Part shown: one piece after another, positions 1-10,778 of the stretch
Layout of the letters: every line of letters starts with the position of its first letter
Position numbering within the stretch: the stretch's first letter is position 1
Assembly: GCA_043228905.1 (NCBI GenBank)
Contig: JBHGNT010000017.1
Span: 17,670,001 to 17,734,000 of the forward strand
Direction: 5' to 3'
Length of the DNA stretch: 64,000 nt
DNA from: Azolla caroliniana
Taxonomy: Eukaryota; Polypodiophyta
Translations under genes and position numbers: made by a program
Notes under the pieces: generated by a model
Seen by the model: only the letters and a program-made list of their open reading frames with translations
What the model was told of the DNA's origin: nothing
Database searches by the model: none

Positions 1-228
1 TCTTACTTCCTATTCTCTCTCACTTACTTTTACCTAAGTCATAAGTTATTACACATGCAGCTAATTAGCTGCCAGTAGCTAATTAGCTGTCAGTCGCTAA
101 ATAGCTGTTCACTAGCTAATTAGCTGTCACTAGCTAAATAGCTGTTTTACCTTTTTGTTCACTAGTAGCTAAATAGCTACTATAGCTTATTTCTCATAAG
201 CATCACATACCATGTTGAGCTTGCTTCT
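1..228. repeat. TAGCTAATTAGCT-type palindromic repeat, left window edge
   Basis: Several copies of AGCTAATTAGCT and the variant AGCTAAATAGCT occur between about 58 and 190. The stretch before them resembles the spacer at 52130-52230, which follows the transposase-like gene: a TCATAAGTTAT/TATAAGTTAT block precedes AGCTAATTAGCTG in both. This is therefore probably the edge of a second copy of the palindrome-bearing locus described at 46.8-55.7 kb. It ends where chromovirus RNase H sequence begins at about 229. Confidence 0.6.
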
Positions 229-2247
229 CAACAGATACTAGCAAACCATTCATCATGGAGGCCGATGCTTCAGATTTCGCCCTTGGTAGCATCCTTTCTC
301 AACAAGGAGATAAAGAAGAGTTGCATCCGGTGGCTTTCCATTCGCGCAAAGTCGATGTTGCGGAAATCAACTACGAAATACATGACAAGGAGTTATTAGC
401 CATCGTGGATTCATTTGTGCAATGGCGGCATTTCTTAGAGGGCTCTCCACATCAGGTTGTTGTCTTTAGTGATCATAAAAATCTTGCAAGTATTTCCAAA
501 ACGCTCGCGTACTAAATCGACGGCAAGCTCGGTGGGCACAATTCCTCACGCGTTTCGACTTCAAAATCACATATCGACCGGGGAAGCAGCAAGGAAAAGC
601 AGATGCACTATCATGGCGTTCATATCTTGCACCTCGTCCTGGTGATCCAACATTTGATAATCAAAAGCAAGTAATCTTGGGACCAACACGATTGCACACG
701 ACGCAGATTTTTCACACCCCGATGGATTCACGGATTACCGATGACTTACGTGCAAACTTGAAGACAGATACTTTTGCTCAAGACATCCTGGCGCACATTG
801 ATACTTCTCGGGCATCCTGTTCTCAGTCTCAAAAACCAGGTATTGACTACCGACAATTCGAATATCATGATGGTTTGTTATTCTTTAAAAAGCGCGTATA
901 TGTCCCCGATTGCTCCTGTCGCCTTCAAATCATCCAGCATTGTCACGACACCCATACGGTGGGACATTTTGGTAGTACTAAGACGTTGGAGCTAGTGCAA
1001 CGATCTTTTTGGTGGCCCCACATGCGCCGTTTTGTCGACGACTACGTTCGGACCTGTGATGCTTGCTGTCGAGCAAAGATGCCACGACACCATCCATATG
1101 GCTTGTTGGAACCCTTACCCATTCCAAGTAAGCCGTGGCAGTCTATTTGTCTTGATTTTATCACAGATCGGCCGGTCTCGCAGGGGTTCGATGCTATCTT
1201 AATCGTCGTCGATTGATATACGAAGATGGCACATTTTGTTCCGTGTACGAAGGCCATCACTAGCGAGGAAACTGCCGCCCTAGTCATGCATGAGGTATTT
1301 CGGCATCATGGCCTCCCAGACAGTATCATCAGTGACCGAGGACCACAATTTGTCTCCAAATATTGGCAGCATCTCTTCAAGATGCTCAAGGTCTCTTGCA
1401 ACCTCTCCTCCGACTACCATCCTCAGACCGATGGGCAGGCAAAATGAACAAACCAAACGCTAGAGCAATATATCTGGTGTTTCCTAAGTTATCAACAGGA
1501 CGATTGGGCCGAGATTCTCCATTTTGCGGAGTTTGCGTATAATAATGTTGTTCACTCCTCGACTCGAGTCTCCCCATTCTACGCTTATACCGGTTCTCAT
1601 CCTCGCTGGTCGGTGATCGACACCCCGGAGCTACCTACCAATCCTCGTGCCGGGGATCATTTGGAGAGACTACGCAAGATTCAGACAGATCTCTCGACTC
1701 ATCTTCGTCATGCTCAACAGACACAGAAGACTTACGCGGATCGTCATCGGCTTCCCTCGTCTTTTGCCAACGAGGATCGAGTATGGCTCTTACGTCGTCA
1801 CATCAAGACTACTCGACCGTGCGACAAGATGGATTATCGACGACTCGGTCCTTTCCGTATTTCGGGTAAAGTTAATGATGTCACATTCCGCCTTGATCTC
1901 CCTCCGCAGCTTCAGATACATCCGGTTTTCGTTCTCTTCTTGAACCTTATAAAGCAAACACCATTCCCGATCGTGTTACACCGTCGCCGCCCCCGCTGGA
2001 GTTGGACATCGGCCCGGAGTATGAAGTTGTTGCCATCCTCGATTCCAAACTTATTCGCAACAAACTTTATTATTTGGTCGATTGGGTTGGTTATAGTCCG
2101 AGCGAACGCACTTGGAAACCCGTCGAGCATGTTGCCAATGCTCAGGATCTGCTTGCTGATTTCCAGCAAAAGTATCCGGACAAACCCGGTCAACATCAGC
2201 ACCGACTCGTTCCACTCGTCGTCTTTAATGGGGAGATAATGTCATGA
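229..2247 (+). pseudogene. chromovirus pol remnant: RNase H, integrase, chromodomain
   Basis: The order is RNase H (from about 255, [13 protein letters not shown] and the IHDKELLAI segment), integrase HHCC finger (about 930-1080, with CDACCRAKM), integrase core (DFITDRP, SDRGPQFVS, HPQTDGQ), a C-terminal strand ending IHPVF, and a chromodomain at about 2010-2180 (YYLVDWVGYSPSERTWKP). The chromodomain marks a chromovirus, a group that uses this module to direct integration into heterochromatin. The frame is broken by a stop after VVD near 1214, a stop after GQAK near 1445, one frameshift after RNase H near 515 and one near 1935. Both stops are TGA where arginine is expected, suggesting CGA-to-TGA change. 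The last codons overlap the LTR by 8 bases. Not functional. Confidence 0.88.
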
Positions 2248-2664
2248 TATGGCAAGACTCGAACCCATGACCTTATGGTATATGGGTCGAGCTCTTAACC
2301 ATCACACCATCTATTGTAATTCATAGGATATTATTTTCATTTATGTTTTATTATAAGAAAGTAATGTATATTCCAGATTTCTCTGGAACATTCTAGAAGT
2401 TTCAGGATTACTCCTGACAACACTATAAAAGAAGGCACTAGGCATTATGTTGAACCAAATTGGTTCAACGCCAGTTTGAAGCCTCTCAGCCGCTTTGTAC
2501 TTATCTTTTCACATAATATATTAGCTGTTGTCATCATCTTTCTCTCTCTCTCTCCTCTTCTCACTTCCTCTCTCGGGAATGTTACGTAGTCCCGTCCTCT
2601 TAGTACTAATAGTACTGCTCTTCTTAGTACTAATTCCATCTTTGCTTTAGTACTACTCCTGACA
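2240..2664 (+). repeat. chromovirus 3' LTR
   Basis: It starts TGTCATGATA after a purine tract (AATGGGGAGATAA) and ends CTCCTGACA, giving TGTCA/TGACA ends, 425 bp. Bases 2247-2310 contain a tRNA-like stretch in reverse (GGGTTCGAGTCT on the minus strand), common in plant LTRs. CT-rich DNA and repeats of AGTACTAAT follow. The next base begins LRR gene sequence. Confidence 0.75.
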
Positions 2665-3347
2665 CTGAGTTTGGAAGCCTTACAAACCTCCAGTATTTGT
2701 GGTTCGGGAATATTAACTTGCAAGGACCCATCCCTGCTCAATTAGGGAACCTCCGGAACTTGAAAGAGTTCGATCTCTCCTCGAATGCTCTATCTGGAAC
2801 AATACCATCAACAATTGGCAAACTCAAAAACCTAGAGAGGTTATCCATATCCTACAACCAGTTCAGTGGAAGCCTCCCCAAGGAGATTGGAAACCTCACT
2901 AACCTCCATCACCGAGATGCTCAGAACAACCAACTTTCTAGCGAGTTGCCTCGGGAGATCGGAGACATGCAAAGCTTGGAAGAGTTGAACCTCGAGAACT
3001 TGAAAGAGCTTTATCTCTCTTCGAATGCTCTATCTGGACCATTACCATCAACAATTGGCAAGCTCAAAAGCCTAGAGATTTTGTCCATATCCTTCAACCA
3101 GTTCAATGGAAGCCTCCCCAAGGAGATTGGAAACCTCACCAACCTCCATTACCTATATGCTGACAACAACCAGCTTTCTGGCGAGTTGCCTCGGGACATC
3201 GGAGACATGCAAAGCTTGGAAGAGTTGAACCTCGAGAACTTGAAAGAGCTTTATCTCTCTTCGAATGCTCTATCTGGACCATTACCATCAACAATTGGCA
3301 AGCTCAAAAACCTAGAGAGGTTGTCCATATCCTACAGCCAGTTCAAA
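2665..3347 (+). pseudogene. LRR receptor-kinase ectodomain fragment with three 240-bp modules
   Basis: This stretch is closely similar to 26795-27240 of the receptor kinase gene and is open throughout, but has no start, signal peptide, transmembrane segment or kinase. It has three successive copies of an 80-residue module (three LRRs) beginning NLKE at 2758, 2998 and 3238, an exact 240-bp period. The kinase gene has two such modules. The left edge abuts the chromovirus LTR at 2664 and the right edge joins LINE sequence at about 3347 in mid-repeat. It is best read as a truncated duplicate of the 26-30 kb gene or a close paralogue, with one further module duplication. Confidence 0.88.
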
Positions 3348-4121
3348 ACATGACATTATTAAAGCAAAGTTCACTTTGCCCCCGATGTTAGTAGAAGCAC
3401 TTTTCCAAGTGGTAGTTTTTATTCATCGTATACATAGCCAACCACAAGATAGGATATCCCGTCGAGCTTTTGAGGCAATCCTGATCCCTATCTGAGTCTG
3501 AAGATACTAGCTCTTGGTATAGCACTGTAGTGAGTTGTTTACTTGCGAATGGTATAAACATTAATAACCTACTTCCCCTTAAGTACAACCATGGGACTGA
3601 TCGAACTTTAATCTCTCATGAAGACCGTAATAAAGTAATACGCCAAGAAATATGGCAATATTACACCCGATTTAAATGGATAACCCCACAAGAGCCACTC
3701 CCATCTAAAATGGTGTACTATAAGGAACACTTCTTGCAGTTCTCTAAGTTATGTTTTATTACACGACCAAAATATCTAGATACATTCTTATCAAATGCAC
3801 TAAGGGTGGCCATTGGACAACTTAGGATATCATCTCACCAACTTGAGATTGAGAATGGTCGTGCTAGTAGAGTTCCTAAAGAGGAAAGGCTATGTAGGTT
3901 ATGTCACATAGAGATAGAGGATGAGTATCACTTTACATGCAAGTGTCCAACTTAGACCGAGATAAGGGCGAAATACCAAGACATACTAGGACCCTCTCCA
4001 AACTATTAGATACCCCGAATATAAAGAGACTAGGTAGGTATATCTTAGAGCGAAACCAACATGGGGAGATTAAATTACAAAGTGTTAACCATAACCCTTT
4101 TAGTATTCACCAACATGTAAC

Positions 4122-4734
4122 TGTTGGGAATCGACGCTTCGATTCACCTTCACCACTCGGCCACAACCGAGTAAGCGCGAATCAATGCAGCAGAAAATAG
4201 GAACCACAGAGAGAAACACACGAATACACAGGGATTAACGTGGAAAACCCTAGACGGGAAAAACCACGGGAGTACAAGACTCCAAACCAACACTATACAA
4301 AGAGAAGTATACAATGGCGAGCTGCAAGGCGACGACCTTGAGCTCGCTGTCCTCGCCACAGGCGGCGGAAATACACAGAGGCGTCGTCCTCTTCCTCTCT
4401 CACGCTCTATCTCTCTCTCTCTCTCTCTCACGGCTGCTCCCTCTTCACTCCTCTTGAGTGGAAAAACAGAAAAATGATCAGCAGCTCAGAAACTGTTTGC
4501 CCTAAGTCATATTTATACATATATGACTTTGGGGCTATTTACAACTATAGCCTCAGGGGCCCTTAGCAAACGTATTCACAGATATGTCCCCGCATCCGGA
4601 TCTCTCTCCGGGTACATTCGTCATCCGGCTCCGAAGCCGGGGTCTTCATCATCCGGTTCCGAAACCGAAACCGGGCTTGTCGGCATTCAGTCCGACATCC
4701 GACCATCCCATCCGAAGGGACCGTAATCCCAACA
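4122..4734 (-). mobile_element. solo LTR of a Copia-type element
   Basis: A 613-bp insertion with ends TGTTGGGA and TCCCAACA is flanked by the perfect 5-bp duplication GTAAC (4117-4121, 4735-4739). The homologous LINE copy at 57702 has the empty site, a single GTAAC with continuous flanks. No internal coding region is present, so it is a solo LTR left by LTR-LTR recombination. The motif near 4240-4265 (AACGTGGAAAACCCTAGACG) read on the minus strand resembles the 3' end of plant Copia LTRs, hence the strand. A CT microsatellite lies at 4408-4430. Confidence 0.9.
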
Positions 4735-4886
4735 GTAACTAATGTAATTTTTCAGGAACAAGGGGAGACGATGAATGTGGACACACCTACACCACTCGGC
4801 CTCTCTCTTGATGAACCACAAAGGCAAAGAACAACCAAACACCCTGGGATGTTGGTCTTCAAAGTTCCTCGACATGGACTAGAAAC

Positions 4887-5023
4887 CATAGTTCTAGCCA
4901 TACGTCCCATTCGTACCATACTCGTACGCAAATATTCGTATCATACTCATACGTTTTGAGTATGATTGAAATCCATACGTGGTACATAGATATAATCATA
5001 TATATACATACTATATACTCTCC

Positions 5024-5060
<37 letters not shown>

Positions 5061-5482
5061 TGTGTGTGTGTGTATGTCTAGAGAGAGAGAGAGGGAGAGA
5101 GCGTTTGTGGTCTAGAGAGAGAATCCCTATTTTTCATGTGTGAGGAGACAGTGGTTGAGTTTATGTCCAGAGAGAGAGAGAGAGGAGCTAAGGGTTTTCT
5201 TTGTGTGAGGGAGAGAGAAGCTCTATTAGTCCTTCAATGTGTGTATTGGATTTTATAGAGAGAGAAGATCTGTCAGTTCTCGTGGGAGAGAGACAAGGGG
5301 TATGTGTGTTGTGTGTCAGACGTCGCTTCTGTTCGCAATGAATTATGAATATCAGAAAAAATAAAATAAAATAAAAACAAAACAAAAAAAATTCCAAACG
5401 AATGTCACGTATCATACGCAAACGTATCCAAACGTTCGCGTACGTCCACCAAATTTGACGTACGCGAATATTAGGAACTATG
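4887..5482. mobile_element. non-autonomous hAT-like element (MITE) inside LINE
   Basis: The ends are CATAGTTCTAG and its inverted partner CTTAGGAACTATG-like (ATTAGGAACTATG), flanked by an 8-bp duplication: CTAGAAAC on the left and GTAGAAAC on the right. The copy at 57854-58492 has the perfect duplication GTAGAAAC. The internal part is non-coding and carries TG and GA microsatellites (5026-5100) and a run of A-rich DNA. An 8-bp duplication is the hAT signature. No transposase is present, so it must depend on another element. Confidence 0.72.
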
Positions 5483-5795
5483 GTAGAAACGATTAAGAAG
5501 ATACAGGAACGTGAGCTACCTTGCCTAGAAACTATGGTAGAAACGATTAAGGAGATACAGGAACGTGAGCTACCTTGCCTAGAAACTATGGTTGGGGTAC
5601 CTTTTACATTGGGGCCACGGGCCACATCCACATCGAAACCCTTTGACCTCCCGCTTCTTTTGAAGAGACTTGGATGGAAATGAAACTTGGCCTAGCCATT
5701 TCCTTATGGAACATGTTTTTTTTTTTACAAGTGTTTAGCTTAAGCTCCACTTTATTTTATTTTATTTTATTTTTACTTTCGATGAATGGGTAAAT

Positions 5796-6048
5796 ACCTA
5801 CACCACTCAGCCTCTCTCTTGATGAACCACAAATGCAAAGAACAACCAAACACCCTGGGATTTTGCGCTTCAATGTTCCTCGACGTGGAGTAGAAACCAT
5901 AGTTCTAGGCATATGTCCCATTCGTGCCATACTCATACGCCAATATTCGTATCATACTCATACGCGAAAAGGCTCTGAGTATGATGGAAATCCATACGCG
6001 GTACATAGATATAATCATATATATACATACGGTGTACATAAAATATAC

Positions 6049-6126
<78 letters not shown>

Positions 6127-6176
6127 TGGTCTAGAGAGAGAAGCCCTGTTTTGCATGTGGGAGGATACAGTGGTTG
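5796..6176 (+). mobile_element. second LINE piece plus truncated hAT-like element
   Basis: 5796-5897 repeats a short piece of LINE ORF2 C-terminus (PLGLSLDE-like region) that is already present upstream. At 5898 the same hAT-like element starts at exactly the same LINE site (GTAGAAAC then CATAGTTC). It is cut off at 6176 by a Gypsy LTR. A long TG microsatellite (6051-6106) followed by GA lies inside. The arrangement is a tandem duplication of LINE tail plus hAT element, also present at 58761-59255. Confidence 0.7.
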
Positions 6177-6634
6177 TATTAGAGACATAGTCTAATGTAA
6201 GCATTAGATAAGGATAGAAAATAGATAAATAGATAGAAAGGAGAGAGAGAAAGAAGGGTGTCGATCCACCCGACCACCCCCGAGCGAAGGGATCGAGACG
6301 GACTCGAGCCTCGATCGGCGTCCCATTCCACCGTCGTGGCGTCGAGTCGTACCTGGTGCTAGAGCGCTCGCTACAAGAGGTGACCCACCACAAGACAGAG
6401 TCTCGACGTAGTCAACCCGATGATCAAATGAGGGTAGCTAGGCCTCTTATTTATAGCGATACCCAAGGCCCCCAACCATGTTCACACTTGGCCTAATGGG
6501 TTGTGTCAATCCCAAGGATTTAAAAGTAATCCTCCCCTTCTTTACACTCTCGTTTAACCCTCACACTTATCCACGTGTATAGAATACTATGGTAAATTCT
6601 CACCACGGGATATTATATGGTCATGCCCGTAACA
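6177..6634 (-). repeat. 3' LTR of chromovirus A
   Basis: 458 bp, the same length as the LTR at 59256-59713, with an end GCCCGTAACA (TGTTACGGGC on the minus strand). The other end reads TATTAGAGAC where copy B has TGTTAGAGAG, so the terminal TG is mutated. A pyrimidine-rich tract (TACTCCCCCTC, 6635-6645) next to it is the polypurine tract on the minus strand. Confidence 0.75.
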
Positions 6635-6659
6635 TACTCCCCCTCTTTAAAACATTGCA

Positions 6660-9215
6660 CTCTTGCAATGGAAATTTAGGGAAGTTAGTTTTGAGAGTAT
6701 TTTCGCGTTCCCATGTGGCATCTTTTATTGATTTGTCCATCCATTTTATTTTAAATTCTCGGATTTCTTTAGTATGTAATTTTCTTGTTTTAACATCGAG
6801 AATTCATTCTGGTACATGTGGTTTAGAAGATAATTCTTCAGAAGTAACCAGAGTTTCAGTTGTAACTGTATTACCGCCAGAACCTAGAAGTTCTTTTAGA
6901 CGACGCACATGAAAAACTGGATGAATTTCAACACCATCGGGAAGAGCGAAACGATAGGCTGATGACCCAATGCGTTTAAGGACTGTAAAAGGTCCACAAA
7001 ACCATGGGGCTAACTTAGCGCACTTACCCGTAGACAATATCTTAGAATTGTGAGGTACATGTAAAAATACCTTCTGTCTAGGGTTGAATACACAAGCTTG
7101 CCTATTATGATCGGCATAAAAACGTGCTCTATATTGAGCTGTTTTTATATTATCTCGTACAATATGCAACATATCTTGCATATCCTGAAGAAAGTTTTGC
7201 GTACTTCGCAACTCATCATGATGTATATTAACATCAATCGGGGCTCGTGGCTGAAAACCATACATCAACATAAAAGGACTATATCCTGTCGACGTATGCT
7301 TGGAGTTGTTATAAGCAAACTCCATAATTGGGAGATAACGTTCCCATTTTGTTGGTTTTGTACCAACATATGCTCGAAGCATGTCCTCAATAATTTGATT
7401 TACTCGTTCTGTTTGTCCATCGGATTGAGGATGATCCGTGGAGCTCATGCTCAACGTAGTTTCTAACTTCTTGAAGATTTGTGTCCAGAAGTCACTAGTA
7501 AACTTTGGATCTCGATCACTCACGATATCCATCGGTAACCCATAAAAACGAAATAACTCATCAACGAATTGGTAAGCCAATTCAGGAGTTGTTACCGTGG
7601 TTTTAGTAGCAATAAATCTAGACATTTTAGTTTGTCTATCAGCCACAACCTAGATGGCATCATGGCTTTTTTGGGTGCATGGAAGGCTAACAATAAAATC
7701 CATGGATATACTTTCCCACTTATTGTTGGGAATGTCCAAGGGATGTAAAAGTCCTACGGCTTTAAGTTGCTCGTTTGTTAACCTGACATTGGTGACATTT
7801 AGTCACATAGCTATGTATATCAGGACGCATCTTAGGCCAATAAAATTGAGTGGAGATGAGAACGAGTGTACGATGTATTCCAGGGTGCCTTGTTGAGGGT
7901 GCATCATGGCATTCAAAAAGAATCCTCTTTTTGACCTCGGGTAAATCTGGAACACAAACCTTCCCATTACGGTAGAGCAGACCGTTAGCAATGTGGAAGT
8001 ATTCCTTCGAGGATGTGGTGGTGTCTGTTCCAGACTCAACTCTTGCCTAGTATTTTGCGAAATAACTATCATCAGGATACTTTCCTCGAAGGTGATCGTA
8101 AAGATCTGATGTTATTTCAGTGAAGCTAAGTATGTTAACTTCACAGATGCGACTTAGTAAATCATTGATATACCCGTTGATCCATTGATATACCCGTTTG
8201 CATGTAGTAAATCATTGGGACCCAATACATAGTGAGGGAAAGAACATTGAAAATTACTTAAATGATGTGTATAGACCTAAAGGAAATTAGGAATCTGACC
8301 TTTATGGTCTGCAGCTTTAGCTTTGTTGTCGTGCTCTTTCCATTGGAGCTTTCGACACTGTTCTTTTGTATGACCCTTCCTTTTGCAGAATACGCAAAAA
8401 GGATGTTGTCGCTTTAAATCGCGATCCATGAATTGGTTGGGTGTCTTGCATTTCCCAGCGAATTGTGGTCCCTTAGTCCCGGGCGCTTCGTTGGGTTTAT
8501 TGTGGTCCTTCGAAGTGCGTTGATAGCAAAGAACTATTTCAACGGCCTCTTCGAAGGATTTTGGATCCTTATCGTGCACTATCCAGTGATAGTCCGAATT
8601 GGGGATGCCATTGACAAAACAAGCTATTAACCAATTGTCCCCTTCTAGACCCAATTTTTGGATTTGGGTTCTAGCATGGTGAACATAGTCTTCTAGCGAG
8701 GAAAACTTCCTGCTAGAGTGGTTCATTAAAGCTTGTGCTGCCTCGGTTCGAGAGGGAGGTTGCAGAAATTGGCCCTTGAAAACTGTGACAAAATCTGTCC
8801 AGGTATCGGGCAATTTCCCCAAAGTACGGAGCCCACGCCACTAGGCGGCGGCCTTACCCCCTAGTTCTCGGCCGACATATGCAATCTTCGTACTATTTGG
8901 CGTGGGATAGAGCTCAAAATGAGACTCCCATCGGCCCAGCCACATGCAGATTGCTTCTTCCGTTCTTTCCTTTTTTTCTCCCGTAAACGATGGTTCACCT
9001 TGTCGCTCATCAGGTCTATTAGCCTCACATTGTAAACTAATGACACATGCCTCAAGAGCACTTTGAGATTGCCGAAGTTTGGTCATCTGTTGAGCGGTGA
9101 AACTAAGGTATTGGGTTATTTGCGAAAAATACATCTCAATGGACATTTGTCCAGGAGGATTCCCTTGAGTTCCTTCCGCTTGAGCGGATGACATCGGGTC
9201 GTTATTTTGAGCCAT
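6660..9215 (-). pseudogene. chromovirus A gag-pol remnant with RT deleted
   Basis: Gag starts at 9215 (MAQNNDPMSSA). The capsid-like part follows (WLGRWESHFELYP, FVTVFKGQFLQPPS, SLEDYVHHART) with the zinc knuckle CVFCKRKGHTKEQC near 8360-8400. At about 8158-8210 the sequence jumps directly to the RNase H/integrase spacer, losing protease, RT and most of RNase H. Integrase follows (DRQTKMSRF, SDRDPKFTSDFW, HPQSDGQTERVNQ) and ends in IHPVFHVRRLKELL and a chromodomain-like tail broken by a stop at 6804. A TAG replaces a conserved Trp near 8840. The protein acts as capsid and integrase in a retrovirus-like particle in intact relatives; this copy is dead. Confidence 0.85.
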
Positions 9216-9977
9216 TGAATAGTTATTTCTAGCAAAGAAATAGGATAAGGTCAGACAAATAGTCATAACATCATGTCGTGATGTAAACCTATCATGGGCA
9301 AACATTAATCGATATCATGATCTCACGTCAATACCCCTCTAGACGTATGAGATGAGGTTCAATATCAGGTTACTATGGTAACACAAAGGAGTTTAAAAAA
9401 CCATGGGGGTGACAAATAAATGTCTTTCCCTTATCTTTAGATCGATTTTTTCGTGGCGGCTCCCCAAGGCTCAACCATGTATGTTCACGCATGAATAGTT
9501 TATACACAAAAAAAATGTTAACAATAAACTATGTTTCAGTGCCCACAAATGTGGTTTCGGCTCTTTAAGTCCTATTACGAGGACCCCGAAGTGCACTTAG
9601 ACCTTAAGTCTAAACATGTGTTATAGTCATATGTATCAACGATGTTGTATGATCTTGGTCATATTTGAACTCGAGACCTCGAGAACAAATGCATTAAACA
9701 CTTGAGCCGACCAAGTAGGTTGCTCTTCTTGAATATTTAATGTTTCATGCGTATAAGAGATATGCAAGGCATGTGCCCATATATGTTTTTTTTAAAGAAA
9801 CGTATATGTCAAGAGTCCTTATTTTGCCCTCATTTACCACAACTATGTTGGTACGTTACCTAACCTCAAGTCTCGTAATTACGATGGCATACGCCAAAGT
9901 GCAACCTAATGGTCAAGCCAAATGAGCCCTCTTTTTGTAGTAGGCCCACGTGGCCCATCACATGGTCACGTCATTAT
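9216..9977 (-). other. untranslated leader of chromovirus A (proximal part)
   Basis: No coding potential is seen. Blocks match the leader of the plus-strand chromovirus at 39680-39840, for example the GGCTCCCCAAGGCTCAACCATG region against the inverted counterpart near 39690, and the block around the change from ACCATGGGGG to the TCATGATCTC stretch. The position between gag start and a Copia insertion supports leader identity. Confidence 0.6.
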
Positions 9978-10414
9978 TGTTAAGTAATTAGGTAATTAAC
10001 TAGGGTTAATTAGAGACTAATTATATGGTTACGTTAAGCAGCGGAAGATTAGTATGATATGCGCGTCAGAGTGTGTGAGAGGAAGAGAGAGAGAGAGGAA
10101 GTTACACTTAAACACCAAGATAAATGGGGGATGATTGACTATATTGAAAAGTGTCATCAACTACAAAAATACCCACAATGAGGTATATATACAACCCATG
10201 TGCAAAGGTGCACATGTGTGGGTAGAACATAGGTACTTATGTGTAAGTCCTACATTAAATGTACTAAGGAGTGGAGGATCTAGAATATCCCACTTAAGTA
10301 CAAGGTCCTATTTAAGGCTTAAGGTCAACACATTAACTAGATTCGATCTAGGTAACTACTAAGTTACATGTGTTGACTAACTAGATTAAACTAGTTGAGC
10401 TTGATATCTCAACA
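9978..10414 (-). repeat. Copia copy 2, 3' LTR
   Basis: Ends TGTTAAGTAA and GATATCTCAACA, 437 bp. It differs from the partner at 13678-14112 visibly only by one extra GA pair in a GA run near 10086-10100. It is adjacent to a polypurine tract (CCCCCTCAAGCTC read in reverse). Confidence 0.92.
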
Positions 10415-10486
10415 CGCCCCCTCAAGCTCAAGTGTGAGGCGTCCAACGTCCGGTTTGACTTCCTTCGGCTTCGTCGGCATCGGTGC

Positions 10487-10778
10487 GGCTTGCGGCTTTG
10501 TTCGCGGCTTTGCGCGGCTTTCTTCACGTCTTCGCGTCTTCGCGGCTTTGTGGCGCAGCTTTGCGCGGCTTTCTTCGCGTATTCACGACTTCGTTGCGTG
10601 GTTCTCCGCGGCTTTGTTGTGTGGCATTGCGCGGCTTTCTTCGCGTATTCGCGGCTTCGTTGCGCGGCGTTGCGCGGCTTTCTTCACGTATTGGCAGCTT
10701 CGTTGCACGATTCTCCGCGGCTTTGTTGCGCGGCGTTGCGCGGCGTTGCGCGGCTTTCTTCGCGTATTCGCGGCTTTG
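10487..10778 (-). repeat. GC-rich minisatellite replacing the RT region, copy 2
   Basis: The array consists of degenerate repeats built on GCGGCTTTCTTCGCGTATTC and relatives. In copy 1 (36228-36425) the unit is 66 bp. On the minus strand it encodes a basic peptide repeat (KPRRIREESRA.PHNKAAE type). It lies between two polypurine-like tracts, at 10415-10432 and 10779-10793. Confidence 0.85.

Larger units (their letters stand above)
229..2664 (+). mobile_element. 3' part of a Ty3/Gypsy chromovirus with 3' LTR
   Basis: The fragment runs RNase H, integrase, chromodomain and 3' LTR in the plus direction. Everything upstream of RNase H (gag, protease, RT, 5' LTR) is missing, because the left edge joins palindromic repeat DNA. 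The LTR ends exactly where receptor-kinase LRR sequence starts, so the element had inserted into an LRR gene copy. A reversed fragment of the same family lies at 45142-46785. Confidence 0.88.
3348..5795 (+). mobile_element. LINE 3' fragment A (ORF2 C-terminus and tail), interrupted
   Basis: The sequence matches the C-terminal third of ORF2 of the LINE at 15956-18964: the LPPMLVEALFQ segment, then YNHG.DRTLISHE, ALRVAIGQLRISSHQLEIENG and the zinc-finger-like CRLCHIEIEDEYHFTCKCP ending near 3955. A frameshift near 3480 and a stop at 3953 break the frame. A solo LTR (4122-4734) and a hAT-like element (4887-5482) interrupt it. The C-terminal end resumes at 5483 (VETIKKIQERELP, partly duplicated at 5480-5590), with the stop near 5681. 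The tail 5700-5795 includes ACTTTCGATGAATGGGTAAA, shared by all copies of the family. Fragment B at 56870-58760 is its duplicate. Confidence 0.85.

Noticed and set aside
229-2247. Integrated plant pararetrovirus as a source of the RT/RNase H sequences
   Set aside because: All RT-RNase H pieces lie next to an integrase with HHCC and DDE motifs, a chromodomain and LTRs, which pararetroviruses lack.
5833-6195. Open frames with CVCVCV or HTHTHT runs, also at 57861-58125 and 58861-59148
   Set aside because: They are translations of TG/GA microsatellites inside a non-coding hAT-like element.
10135-10362. A 75-codon frame repeated identically at 13833-14060
   Set aside because: Both lie in the LTRs of Copia copy 2.
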